Positions 1 through 6,908 of a stretch of 26,981 bases of DNA are shown one piece after another. Positions within the stretch are counted from its first letter, which is position 1; each line of letters begins with the position of its first letter. A program made the position numbers and the translations under genes. The DNA comes from UMGS755 sp045602005 (GTDB lineage Bacteria > Bacillota > Clostridia > UBA1381 > UBA9506): the NCBI GenBank assembly GCA_045602005.1, contig JAZSAS010000011.1, positions 1 through 26,981 of the forward strand, in the 5' to 3' direction. The notes below the pieces were generated by a model, which searched no databases, had not been told where the DNA came from, and worked only from the letters and a program-made list of their open reading frames with translations.

Positions 1-1
1 T

Positions 2-175
2 CCATACAACAAAACACGATCTACCGATTTTGAACCAAGCAGCAAAGAGCGTATTTCAGAATTTTTTGATATTTTAAAAAAGAAAAATATAAACGTAACA
101 GTTCGCCGAGAATTTGGCCGTGACATGAATGCGGCCTGTGGTCAGCTTAGCTCTAATTATATTTCTAATGTATGA
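2..175 (+). CDS. rlmN: 23S rRNA (adenine-C2)-methyltransferase RlmN, C-terminal end (partial)
   Basis: The open frame enters from the left edge and gives the last 57 residues before a TGA at 173-175. The tail contains FEPSSKERISEFFDIL followed by INVTVRREFGRDMNAACGQL, which matches the C-terminal end of the radical-SAM enzyme RlmN/Cfr family (R-G-x-D-x-x-A-A-C-G-Q-L). RlmN methylates A2503 of 23S rRNA and A37 of some tRNAs. The Cys of AACGQ fits the conserved Cys that forms the methyl-transfer intermediate in this family. The usual RR after GQL is SS here, and about eight further residues follow. The radical-SAM core lies outside the window, so the call rests only on the tail. A hairpin at 208-250 follows the gene. 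Confidence 0.85.
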   Translation, partial: PYNKTRSTDFEPSSKERISEFFDILKKKNINVTVRREFGRDMNAACGQLSSNYISNV

Positions 176-207
176 ACCATGCCAGTATCACTTCATATTT
201 TAAATGT

Positions 208-250
208 AAAACCCCCTGAAACAACATTTTTGTTATCTCAGAGGGTTTTA
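208..250. terminator. Hairpin terminator after rlmN
   Basis: The left arm AAAACCCCCTGA (208-219) pairs with TCAGAGGGTTTT (238-249) with one mismatch, around an 18-nt loop. It lies 33 nt after the rlmN stop. The A-run at the left and T-run at the right mean it could also end the minus-strand lipoprotein transcript. Confidence 0.65.
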
Positions 251-385
251 TTAAGGCTTTACACAATTACAAAAATCATTAATTACCCAATTCGTGCAGT
301 CTGCGGAATTGGTTGAAGAGATTAGATATCCGTACAAACAAACTATATATACTAATGAGAATCTGAGCTCTTATCAATTTCTCTA

Positions 386-865
386 TTAATACTCAATTTC
401 TGCACCGAATTCTTTTGCCAATGCTTCTAAATCGGTGTTGTATTCGTTGAGAAGATCAACAGCTTTACCAAGACTTTCGTTTCCTGCATTAATTGTTTCG
501 TCTTTCTGTGTCTTGCAACCTTCAGCAAGCGCTTCAAAACCTGCCTTGTAAGCTTCCATTACCTTAACATATTTTTCTTTAAGTTCTTTCACTTCTTCTG
601 TTGCTGGGGTAATGTCACCCAGTTTTGTGAGTGAACCGTCTACAAGAGGAAGAAGTGTATCATTAATGCTTTTTGCAAGAGCAACATCATCGGGGAGCGA
701 TTCCCAAGTTCCAACTTCTGTCGTAATCTTTACATAATCTGCATTAACTTCTTTCATTTCAACATTTAAGAAGTTTTCAAGGTCATCATAAACAGGATTG
801 CTACATCCTGCCAAAAGAGTGATTGACATAACCACCATAAGTAAAAGTGCAAATAATTTTTTCAT
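386..865 (-). CDS. Small secreted lipoprotein, function unknown
   Basis: This is a 159-residue protein with a lipoprotein signal: a Lys-containing N-terminus, a hydrophobic stretch at residues 4-19 and the lipobox LLAGC with Cys21 as the predicted lipidated residue. The mature part is acidic and predicted mostly alpha-helical, with no motif I recognise and only one further Cys, which argues against a metal or disulfide site. Start choice: a GGGAGGAG ribosome binding site lies just upstream of the ATG at 863-865. A sigma-A promoter at 1001-1029 would give a leader of about 130 nt. The gene is a single unit between two plus-strand operons. It probably sits on the outer face of the membrane; its role cannot be told from sequence. 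Confidence 0.85.
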   Translation of the reverse strand: MKKLFALLLMVVMSITLLAGCSNPVYDDLENFLNVEMKEVNADYVKITTEVGTWESLPDDVALAKSINDTLLPLVDGSLTKLGDITPATEEVKELKEKYVKVMEAYKAGFEALAEGCKTQKDETINAGNESLGKAVDLLNEYNTDLEALAKEFGAEIEY

Positions 866-1000
866 AATAAACTCCTCCCAAAATTAAACTATAGGTGTAA
901 AGCCGTTTTATATAAATGATTATTTTAATCACGTTTGCCTTTATGTTTAAAAGAGCATTAACCCTCAAGATTTTGATATAATAAATTTCTGTATTCTTCA

Positions 1001-1029
1001 ATTATAGCACAATACTCCAAAAAAAACAA
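1001..1029 (-). promoter_or_regulatory. Promoter of the lipoprotein gene
   Basis: On the minus strand TTGTTT (1024-1029) and TATAAT (1001-1006) are separated by 17 bp. The predicted transcript has a roughly 130-nt leader before the ATG. The leader is AT-rich and I see no known riboswitch in it. Confidence 0.6.
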
Positions 1030-1055
1030 GTGATAACCTCAGCCTCACGATTTTC

Positions 1056-1085
1056 TTGACAACAACGGCCGGTTTATGATATACT
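1056..1085 (+). promoter_or_regulatory. Promoter of the nadK-argR-recN operon
   Basis: A perfect -35 TTGACA (1056-1061) is followed after 18 bp by TATACT (1080-1085). An overlapping TATGAT (1075-1080) lies too close to the -35 to fit. The start codon of nadK is about 40 nt downstream. Confidence 0.75.
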
Positions 1086-1121
1086 CAAAGTGGAAAAGTT
1101 TGTATATTTGATGGTGTTAGG

Positions 1122-1988
1122 ATGATAACTGTGAAAAAAATCTTAATCATTCCCAATTTAGAAAGAGACCCGCAACTAGAATGCACAAAGCGTGCTCTTT
1201 ATTGCCTTGTAAATCAGGCGCTTGTCTTTGCACACGAGGATTTTGCTCCGCTTTTGCCCGGTCTTGCAGGCTATCTTTCTGCCGGGCATTTATATGATGA
1301 TATTGACTTGGTTTTGGTTCTGGGGGGCGACGGCACTCTGCTTTCTGCAACCGGTAAAGCTGCAGCTGCTAACATTCCTGTTTTAGGCATTAATCTGGGG
1401 CATCTTGGCTTTTTAGCACAGATTGAAAAGGATGAAATTGAAGAGAGCCTTAAAAAATTATTGGAAAAGCAATACACCATTGAAGAACGGGTGATGCTGC
1501 GCGGAACACTGAAAAAAAGCTGTGGAGAAACTCACTTCTTTGATGCTTTAAATGATATTGTTATCAGCCGAAGCCGCAGTTCAAGACTTTTAGATATGAA
1601 TCTCTATGTGAACGGTCAGTTTGTTGATGATTATAAAGCCGATGGCATGATTATAGCCACGCCAACCGGTTCAACTGCCTATTCCATGTCAGCCGGTGGG
1701 CCCATCGTTGACCCCTCTGTAAAAAGTTTTTTGATTACACCGGTTTGCCCTCACAAGCTTTATTCCAGAACCATTGTGGTGCCCGATGATTATGAAATCA
1801 CCATGACCATCAGCAACGCAAATCTTTGCTCTGCTGTTGTAACGGCAGATGGGCAAAATGATGCTGATTTTTCAGAAGGCGATGTGTTGACGCTGACACG
1901 TTCGCCATACACTGCACAATTTATACAGATTCATGACAACCGGTTTTACAGCATGCTTCACCACAAACTGCTGGGAAAGGAAAAATAA
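1122..1988 (+). CDS. nadK: NAD kinase (ATP-NAD kinase)
   Basis: The 288-residue product has the hallmark motifs of the NAD kinase family: GGDGT at 68-72, the NE/D motif as ND at 144-145, and PTGSTAYSMSAGGP at 181-194. It phosphorylates NAD to NADP in the cytoplasm and is the only known route to NADP. Length is normal for the bacterial enzyme. Start choice is open: the ATG at 1122 has no good ribosome binding site, whereas a GTG at 1131 (giving a start MKKILIIPN, typical of the family) sits 8 nt after AGGA at 1119-1122. I think GTG 1131 is the more likely start. The gene leads an operon, with argR starting 3 nt after its stop. Confidence 0.95.
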   Translation: MITVKKILIIPNLERDPQLECTKRALYCLVNQALVFAHEDFAPLLPGLAGYLSAGHLYDDIDLVLVLGGDGTLLSATGKAAAANIPVLGINLGHLGFLAQIEKDEIEESLKKLLEKQYTIEERVMLRGTLKKSCGETHFFDALNDIVISRSRSSRLLDMNLYVNGQFVDDYKADGMIIATPTGSTAYSMSAGGPIVDPSVKSFLITPVCPHKLYSRTIVVPDDYEITMTISNANLCSAVVTADGQNDADFSEGDVLTLTRSPYTAQFIQIHDNRFYSMLHHKLLGKEK

Positions 1989-1991
1989 ACC

Positions 1992-2435
1992 ATGAAACAA
2001 AAGAGACATGCCGCTATTATAGACTTGATTACCAGCCACGAAATCGTAACACAAGAGGAGCTTGCTGCACGGTTGACAGCTCAGGGCTTTCAGGTTACAC
2101 AAGCCACCATTTCTAGAGATATTAAAGAACTGAAACTGACAAAAATCCCCGGCGAATCCGGCGTTTATATTTATGCCCGTCCTCAAGCACGGTCAGATGC
2201 ATCGAATTCCCAACTGATGATTCTTTCCCGCTCTGTCTGCAGTGTTCAGTTTGCTCAGAATATTGTGGTGATTAAAACCCATGCCGGCATGGCACAAGCC
2301 GCTGCAGCTGTTTTAGATGCTCTGTCTTTAAAAGAAGTTGTGGGCACTCTGGCAGGAGATGACACAATTTTTTGCGTTGTGCGTGATGAGGCTGCTGCCA
2401 TGCAGCTTTCCGAACAGATAAAAGCGCTTTTGTAG
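1992..2435 (+). CDS. argR: Arginine repressor ArgR
   Basis: This 147-residue protein has an N-terminal winged helix-turn-helix (about 1-70, with the QATISRDIKEL recognition region) and the C-terminal arginine-binding/hexamerisation domain with GTLAGDDTIF. ArgR/AhrC proteins bind ARG boxes with L-arginine as corepressor and repress biosynthesis or activate catabolism. A GGAAAGGA ribosome binding site precedes the ATG, which begins 3 nt after nadK. The nadK-argR-recN order is a classic Firmicutes cluster, so its presence here reflects conserved context, not local arginine genes; none are in the window. Confidence 0.95.
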   Translation: MKQKRHAAIIDLITSHEIVTQEELAARLTAQGFQVTQATISRDIKELKLTKIPGESGVYIYARPQARSDASNSQLMILSRSVCSVQFAQNIVVIKTHAGMAQAAAAVLDALSLKEVVGTLAGDDTIFCVVRDEAAAMQLSEQIKALL

Positions 2436-2448
2436 GAGGAACAGAGTC

Positions 2449-4131
2449 ATGCTCTTTGCCTTACATATTCGAAATATTGCATTGCTTGACGATGTGGAGA
2501 TTGAATTTCAAAAAGGACTCAATGTACTAACCGGTGAAACCGGTGCCGGCAAGTCCATTTTAATTGGCTCTATAAATTTGCTGTTGGGCGAACGTGCCAA
2601 CAGAGAATTGATTCGGCATGGTGCTGACCGAGGAGAGGTAAGCGGTATTTTTTATGTTGAAAACGAGGCACAACGCACAGCACTCTCCGATTTAGGTATT
2701 GAACCTGATGAAGACGGCGCCGTAACGCTGTCCCGACAGCTTCTGCGTGACGGGAAAAACCTTTGCCGGATTGCAGGCCGCACAGCAACCCTCTCTGAAT
2801 TAAAACAGGTTGGCAGTCTTTTAGTCAACATTCATGGCCAGCACGATAGCCAAGCTCTTTTAAATTCTGCATCTCACATCCATTTTTTAGATGGTTTCTT
2901 AAAAGACGCAGGCCGCACAGCACTGACAGACTATCAAGCCGCTTATCATACATGGCATTCCTTGATGAAAGAATCAGAAGCAACGGAACTTGATGAAGCG
3001 GAAAAACTTAGAAAAATAGATATGCTTACCTATGAATGTAATGAAATCCGCGCAGCGGCACTGTCTCCCGAAGAGGAAGACGAACTCATTGCCAAACGGG
3101 ATATGATCAATCATAAAAAACGGCTGGAGGAAAGCGTGAGCATGAGCCTTGCTGCTCTTTGCGAAGCAACCGAAGGCATGGATGCCCGGCAGGCACTTGG
3201 CATTGCCATTCAGGGTTTGTCAGATGCCGCTGCATATGATGCCTCCCTCTCTCCTCTTTCTGACCGGATTGAAGCACTGTCTGAAGAGGTCGATGACATT
3301 GCCCGTGCACTGAGAAATTATTTTGAACGGCTAACTGAAGAGGAACAACCCATTGATGAAATTGAAGAGCGGTTGGATGTTATCTACCGGCTCAAACGAA
3401 AATATGGCGGAACGGTTCAAGCCGTTATTGCATACGGCGAAAGCTGCGAGGCTGAACTTTCACGTTTACAAAACGCTGAAATTCAAAAACAACAGCTTGT
3501 AAAAGAGCTTATAAAAGCTGAAAACGAGGCAAAACGACTGGCTGCTGTTCTCACAAAATTGCGTCATGAGGCTGTTCAAAAAATTCAGGAACAAATCACA
3601 GAAACCCTTCATTTTTTAAATATGCCTGATGCTGATTTTTCTGTTTCATTCACCGAAGTCCCTCTCTGCGCCCACGGTGCCGAACAGGTTGACTTTTTCA
3701 TTCGCACAAACTCCGGAGAGGACTATCGGCCTCTTGATAAAATAGTGTCCGGTGGTGAATTGTCAAGAATTATGCTGGCTATTAAATCTGTTTTAACAGA
3801 GGGCGACACGGCACAAACCCTGATTTTTGACGAAATTGATACAGGCGTTAGCGGTGCTGCTGCTCAAAAGATTGGCCGCAAGCTCCGTGACCTTTCTGCA
3901 ACCAAGCAAGTGCTCTGTGTGACGCATCTGGCTCAAATTGCCGCCATGGCAACCTCTCATTTTCTGATTGATAAAACAACAGAAAACGGCAGAACCAAAA
4001 CCCGTGTTTTGCCGCTTTCTCACGAAAATCGTGTCCGTGAATTGGCGCGCATCATTAGTGGCGAAGCCGTAACAGACACCACTTTAAAACAAGCTGAGGA
4101 ATTGATACAATATGGAAAAGAAGCTAATTGA
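2449..4131 (+). CDS. recN: DNA repair ATPase RecN
   Basis: This is a full-length (560 aa) SMC-like protein. The Walker A motif GETGAGKS is at 29-36, the middle is coiled coil (about 150-380), the ABC signature VSGGELSRIMLA starts near 433, and Walker B LIFDEIDTG near 458. RecN gathers at double-strand breaks and holds DNA ends for recombinational repair. The start has a TAGGAGGA ribosome binding site, 13 nt after argR. The stop overlaps the next gene by 20 nt, so the two are translationally linked. I see no LexA-type box directly upstream; the gene seems to ride on the nadK promoter. Confidence 0.95.
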   Translation: MLFALHIRNIALLDDVEIEFQKGLNVLTGETGAGKSILIGSINLLLGERANRELIRHGADRGEVSGIFYVENEAQRTALSDLGIEPDEDGAVTLSRQLLRDGKNLCRIAGRTATLSELKQVGSLLVNIHGQHDSQALLNSASHIHFLDGFLKDAGRTALTDYQAAYHTWHSLMKESEATELDEAEKLRKIDMLTYECNEIRAAALSPEEEDELIAKRDMINHKKRLEESVSMSLAALCEATEGMDARQALGIAIQGLSDAAAYDASLSPLSDRIEALSEEVDDIARALRNYFERLTEEEQPIDEIEERLDVIYRLKRKYGGTVQAVIAYGESCEAELSRLQNAEIQKQQLVKELIKAENEAKRLAAVLTKLRHEAVQKIQEQITETLHFLNMPDADFSVSFTEVPLCAHGAEQVDFFIRTNSGEDYRPLDKIVSGGELSRIMLAIKSVLTEGDTAQTLIFDEIDTGVSGAAAQKIGRKLRDLSATKQVLCVTHLAQIAAMATSHFLIDKTTENGRTKTRVLPLSHENRVRELARIISGEAVTDTTLKQAEELIQYGKEAN

Positions 4132-4780
4132 CGAATTAACAGCGTTGTTGCTCGCCGAAGGTGCCTCCGAGGTAGGCTACTCCACAATCACACCGCCGCC
4201 AGAATACAGCGCACTTTCTTCTGCGATTACCATCGTTCTCCGTTTGTCTGACGCTGTGATTGACAGTGTCGCTAAAGGGCCTAATCATACCTATTTTCAC
4301 CACTACAGAACTGTAAACGCCTATTTAGACAGACTCGCCCTTCGTGCAGGGTTGTTCTTAACACAAGCAGGCGGACGCTATGTTTGTGTTCCTGCCTCTC
4401 AAAGCATTGAAGCTTTTTCGGGTTTGTTTTCTCACAAAGAGGCAGCTGTTAAAGCCGGACTTGGCACCATTGGCAAAAGTGCCCTGTTTCTTTCTGAACG
4501 TTTCGGACCACGAGTACGGCTGGCAACGGTTTTAACAGACCTTGATGTGTCTGCAGGCTTTCGTCCGCTACCGGAACACTCGCCCTGCGAAAACTGTAAC
4601 ATCTGCACAAAGGCCTGCCCTGCCATGGCTATATCGGGAAAAAGCTTTGCCGAGGGCGGTTTACACATGATAGACCGAAACGCCTGCAGCACGCATATGA
4701 AACAGGCCTATCAGAAAATTGGCAGAGGTGTTGTCTGCGGTATTTGTGTGAGTGTTTGTCCCGCCGGAAAAAGCCGGTAA
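4112..4780 (+). CDS. Short QueG-like double [4Fe-4S] cluster protein
   Basis: The 222-residue product resembles the central part of epoxyqueuosine reductase QueG (usually about 310-380 aa). A region with AAVKAGLGTIGKSALFLS (111-128) matches the QueG AARAGLGWIGKN block, followed by a ferredoxin-like part with eight cysteines: CxxCxxCxxxC at 159/162/165/169, and C192 with CxxCxxxC at 209/212/216, enough for two [4Fe-4S] clusters. Differences from QueG: the protein ends right after the second cluster with no HEAT-repeat tail, and the VDSAP block that carries the proposed catalytic Asp appears as VPASQ (92-97), without Asp. It is therefore probably a related reductase of unknown substrate and not a true queuosine enzyme. 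It overlaps recN by 20 nt and is the last gene of the operon. No convincing terminator follows. Confidence 0.75.
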   Translation: MEKKLIDELTALLLAEGASEVGYSTITPPPEYSALSSAITIVLRLSDAVIDSVAKGPNHTYFHHYRTVNAYLDRLALRAGLFLTQAGGRYVCVPASQSIEAFSGLFSHKEAAVKAGLGTIGKSALFLSERFGPRVRLATVLTDLDVSAGFRPLPEHSPCENCNICTKACPAMAISGKSFAEGGLHMIDRNACSTHMKQAYQKIGRGVVCGICVSVCPAGKSR

Positions 4781-4829
4781 TACATTTTGCAGAATCGGGT
4801 AAAATATTTATTTAAAAATAAAAAAACGA

Positions 4830-4858
4830 TTGCAACATATGGATAAATTATGTATAAT
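4830..4858 (+). promoter_or_regulatory. Promoter of mreB
   Basis: TTGCAA (4830-4835) and a perfect TATAAT (4853-4858) are separated by 17 bp. The transcript would start near 4865 and have a leader of about 58 nt with the ribosome binding site AAAGGAGG at 4908-4915. Confidence 0.75.
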
Positions 4859-4922
4859 AAATTCCAGAGAACTTAATTTATATATGTAAATAGATTAAAT
4901 CACCGTTAAAGGAGGAATACCA

Positions 4923-5933
4923 TTGTTTAATTTCGGACAGGATATTGGAATTGACCTTGGAACGGCAACTGTTTTGGTATATGTAAAAGGAAAGGGCGTC
5001 GTGCTGAAAGAACCCAGCGTTGTTGCCATTGATACAAACACAGGAAAGGTGCTCAAGGTGGGCGTTGAGGCCCAGAATATGATTGGAAGAACCCCCGGCA
5101 ACATTGTAGCGATTCGTCCTTTGCGTGATGGTGTGATTTCTGATTATGACACCACAGAGAAAATGATTCGCTATTTTCTCAAAAAGGTTTGCAAAAACCG
5201 TTTCTTTAAGCCTAGGGTAATGATTTGTGTTCCCAGTCAGGCAACTGAAGTTGAAGAACGTGCCGTTCACGACGCTGCAATGCAAGCAGGTGCCAGCAAG
5301 ACATATATCATTGAAGAACCCATTGCAGCTGCGATTGGTGCCGGCCTTGACATTTCAAAACCATATGGCAATATGATTGTTGATATCGGCGGCGGCACAG
5401 CTGATGTGGCTGTTATATCTCTGGGAGAAATTGTTGTTAGCAGTTCCATTAAAATGGCAGGCGACAAATTTGATGAAGCAATTGTAAGATACATTCGCAA
5501 AAAACATAACATGATGATTGGCGACCGAACTGCTGAAGAGCTTAAAATTGAGATAGGCTGTGTATATCCCAGACCATCTGTTGCAACAATGGAAGTAAAG
5601 GGCAGATGTTTGGTTACAGGTTTGCCTAAGGTTGTAACCATTAATTCAGAGGAAATGCTTAATGCACTGGATGAGTGTGCTGCACAAATTGTAGAAGCCG
5701 TTCACACGGTTCTTGAAAAAACACCGCCTGAATTAGTGGGAGATATCAGCACCGGCGGCATTCTTCTCACCGGCGGTGGCAGCCTGATTTACGGATTGGA
5801 CAAGTTGATTGCCAGGGAAACCGGTTTGGATGTGTATGTGGCAGAAGATTCTGTTTATTGTGTTGCCAAAGGAACCGGCATGTCGCTGGATTACATGGAC
5901 AACATGAAACAGGGAACACGTTACAAAGTATAA
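4923..5933 (+). CDS. mreB: Rod-shape actin homologue MreB/Mbl
   Basis: The 336-residue product has the actin-fold ATP-binding motifs of MreB: phosphate-1 DIGIDLGTATVLVY (7-20), phosphate-2 IVDIGGGTADVAVI (152-165) and the adenosine motif LTGGGSLIYG (about 285-295). MreB forms membrane-bound filaments that direct lateral wall synthesis. It starts with TTG, 7 nt after a very strong AAAGGAGG site; the residues after it (MFNFGQDIGIDLG) match the family start. It stands alone with its own promoter and terminator, not with mreC/mreD, as is common for the mbl/mreB paralogues of Firmicutes. MreB, Mbl and MreBH cannot be told apart reliably by eye. Confidence 0.93.
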   Translation: MFNFGQDIGIDLGTATVLVYVKGKGVVLKEPSVVAIDTNTGKVLKVGVEAQNMIGRTPGNIVAIRPLRDGVISDYDTTEKMIRYFLKKVCKNRFFKPRVMICVPSQATEVEERAVHDAAMQAGASKTYIIEEPIAAAIGAGLDISKPYGNMIVDIGGGTADVAVISLGEIVVSSSIKMAGDKFDEAIVRYIRKKHNMMIGDRTAEELKIEIGCVYPRPSVATMEVKGRCLVTGLPKVVTINSEEMLNALDECAAQIVEAVHTVLEKTPPELVGDISTGGILLTGGGSLIYGLDKLIARETGLDVYVAEDSVYCVAKGTGMSLDYMDNMKQGTRYKV

Positions 5934-5934
5934 T

Positions 5935-5974
5935 AAAAAAAACGCAGATTGATTCATCAATCTGCGTTTTTTCT
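5935..5974. terminator. Bidirectional terminator between mreB and the 6S-like RNA
   Basis: A perfect 15-bp inverted repeat has arms at 5939-5953 and 5956-5970, core ACGCAGATTGAT/ATCAATCTGCGT, with a T-run on the right and an A-run on the left. It therefore works as a Rho-independent terminator for mreB (plus) and for the minus-strand RNA gene ending here. Confidence 0.92.
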
Positions 5975-6175
5975 TTAACGAATGCCCCGCCGTGCCGTGT
6001 ATAGGATTAATTTTTACCTGCCAGAGCAGGTGGGTATCCTCCCGCATGCTTTATATGTCCCCTGGCCGATAAACGGGGGGCGTATATGCCGCAAACGGAG
6101 GCCGGATTCCCTTACATATAAATGTTGGTAAAATAAAAATCGCTAAATCACGAACACCGCAGGGTTCTCTCTTGT
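5975..6175 (-). ncRNA. ssrS: Likely 6S RNA
   Basis: The 309 bases between mreB and the next gene hold an independent minus-strand transcription unit of about 200 nt: a promoter at 6182-6210 at one end and the terminator at 5939-5970 at the other. No reading frame fits. The RNA 5' part has CCCUGCGGUGUUCGUG (plus strand 6149-6164), which resembles the 6S closing-stem motif (E. coli CUGAGAUGUUCG). It can pair with CACGGCACGGCGGGG near the 3' end (plus strand 5984-5998) with one bulge and one mismatch. Between them lie an AU-rich bubble strand, a 6-bp hairpin ACCUGC-UCUG-GCAGGU (6016-6031) on the 3' side of the bubble, and an inner stem UUUAUAUGU/ACAUAUAAA. This is the 6S layout: long closing stem, bubble with small 3' hairpin, terminal stem. 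6S RNA binds the housekeeping RNA polymerase holoenzyme as a promoter mimic. Confidence 0.72.
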
Positions 6176-6181
6176 GTTACT

Positions 6182-6210
6182 ATTTTACCACATTCCGCAG
6201 AAAATATCAA
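6182..6210 (-). promoter_or_regulatory. Promoter of the 6S-like RNA
   Basis: On the minus strand TTGATA (6205-6210) and TAAAAT (6182-6187) are separated by exactly 17 bp; the bases before the -10 read TGG, an extended -10 element. The start site would fall near 6175, just before the closing-stem sequence of the RNA. Confidence 0.75.
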
Positions 6211-6242
6211 GATTTAAAATAAATTTTCTTTTCTTTATGGTG

Positions 6243-6746
6243 TTACAATTTCATAATCACACCGCAGGCAATTTTCGCTCCGCTGTCACCTGCCGGTTGG
6301 GATTTAAAGTCATCAGGCCGTTCATGAAGAACCACAGTTTTACCAATCACGTCTTTAATCGAAAACCGTTCTGTGTAAAACGCACCCCAGGCATACCCGA
6401 CATTTGCAAAAATCGGCGGCATATCTCCTGCATGGTAAGGGTGTTCACAATCTTTTGGATTATAATGCACGCCGGCATTTTGAAAAGGGTCCTGCATATT
6501 ACCGGTGCAACTCCCACCTCCATGAATATGTATGGCGTGTATACCGCCTCCGCAGTTTCCCCTGTTAAAGGGCAAACCGATGAAATCATAGGATACCACC
6601 GTTCCGGCATCAACAGGATAAAACGAAACCGTACCCATGATGTCTGGTTGACGTGGTGAACCTTTCATTTTTGCCACAGCATAAGGCCGAGACATGCATA
6701 ACTTTTGCAAAATAAGACTCTGTCTGTCATGACTCCAAAGAAACAT
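6243..6746 (-). CDS. Cu/Zn superoxide dismutase-family protein
   Basis: The 167-residue product has the SodC core with all metal ligands in order: His73 and His75 (AIHIHGG), bridging His94 (AGVHYNP), His102, His105 and Asp108 (HPYHAGDMP), and His141 (VVLHERPDDF). Cys80 and Cys161 are placed for the conserved disulfide. By family knowledge it would convert superoxide to oxygen and hydrogen peroxide. Odd points: the usual active-site Arg (GxARxACG) is Lys158 here (GAKIACG), and no signal peptide is visible, although bacterial SodC is normally exported. The ATG is preceded by AAGGGAGAG, and a TATAAT at 6770-6775 suggests a close promoter. It is a single gene. Confidence 0.88.
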   Translation of the reverse strand: MFLWSHDRQSLILQKLCMSRPYAVAKMKGSPRQPDIMGTVSFYPVDAGTVVSYDFIGLPFNRGNCGGGIHAIHIHGGGSCTGNMQDPFQNAGVHYNPKDCEHPYHAGDMPPIFANVGYAWGAFYTERFSIKDVIGKTVVLHERPDDFKSQPAGDSGAKIACGVIMKL

Positions 6747-6829
6747 CGCTTTCTCTCCCTTCTATCAGCATTATATGCAATTTGTATCCGGCTGGCATCT
6801 TGGCAAGCAGAAATCTTTTTGTTTTAGGC

Positions 6830-6858
6830 TTGTATTTTTTTACTATCTATAGTAAAAT
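6830..6858 (+). promoter_or_regulatory. Promoter of the HAD phosphatase with overlapping palindrome
   Basis: TTGTAT (6830-6835) and TAAAAT (6853-6858) are separated by 17 bp. A perfect 9-bp inverted repeat, TTTTACTAT-CT-ATAGTAAAA (6838-6857), covers the spacer and most of the -10, the usual place for a repressor operator. Confidence 0.6.
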
Positions 6859-6908
6859 GAAATGGAAGTTAATTTTAGTAGCAATCAACTAAATAAGGAG
6901 TTTACAAT

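Noticed and set aside
801..1001. Minus-strand open frame of 66 codons overlapping the lipoprotein start
   Set aside because: It overlaps the lipoprotein gene in another frame, has no ribosome binding site and consists mostly of leader sequence.
4838..4850. TATGGATAA near the mreB promoter, one mismatch from a DnaA box
   Set aside because: It is a single imperfect site in an A/T-rich promoter, far from dnaA, with no cluster around it.
6174..6659. Plus-strand open frame of 161 codons across the SOD gene
   Set aside because: It is antisense to the well-supported Cu/Zn SOD gene and has no ribosome binding site or recognisable domain.
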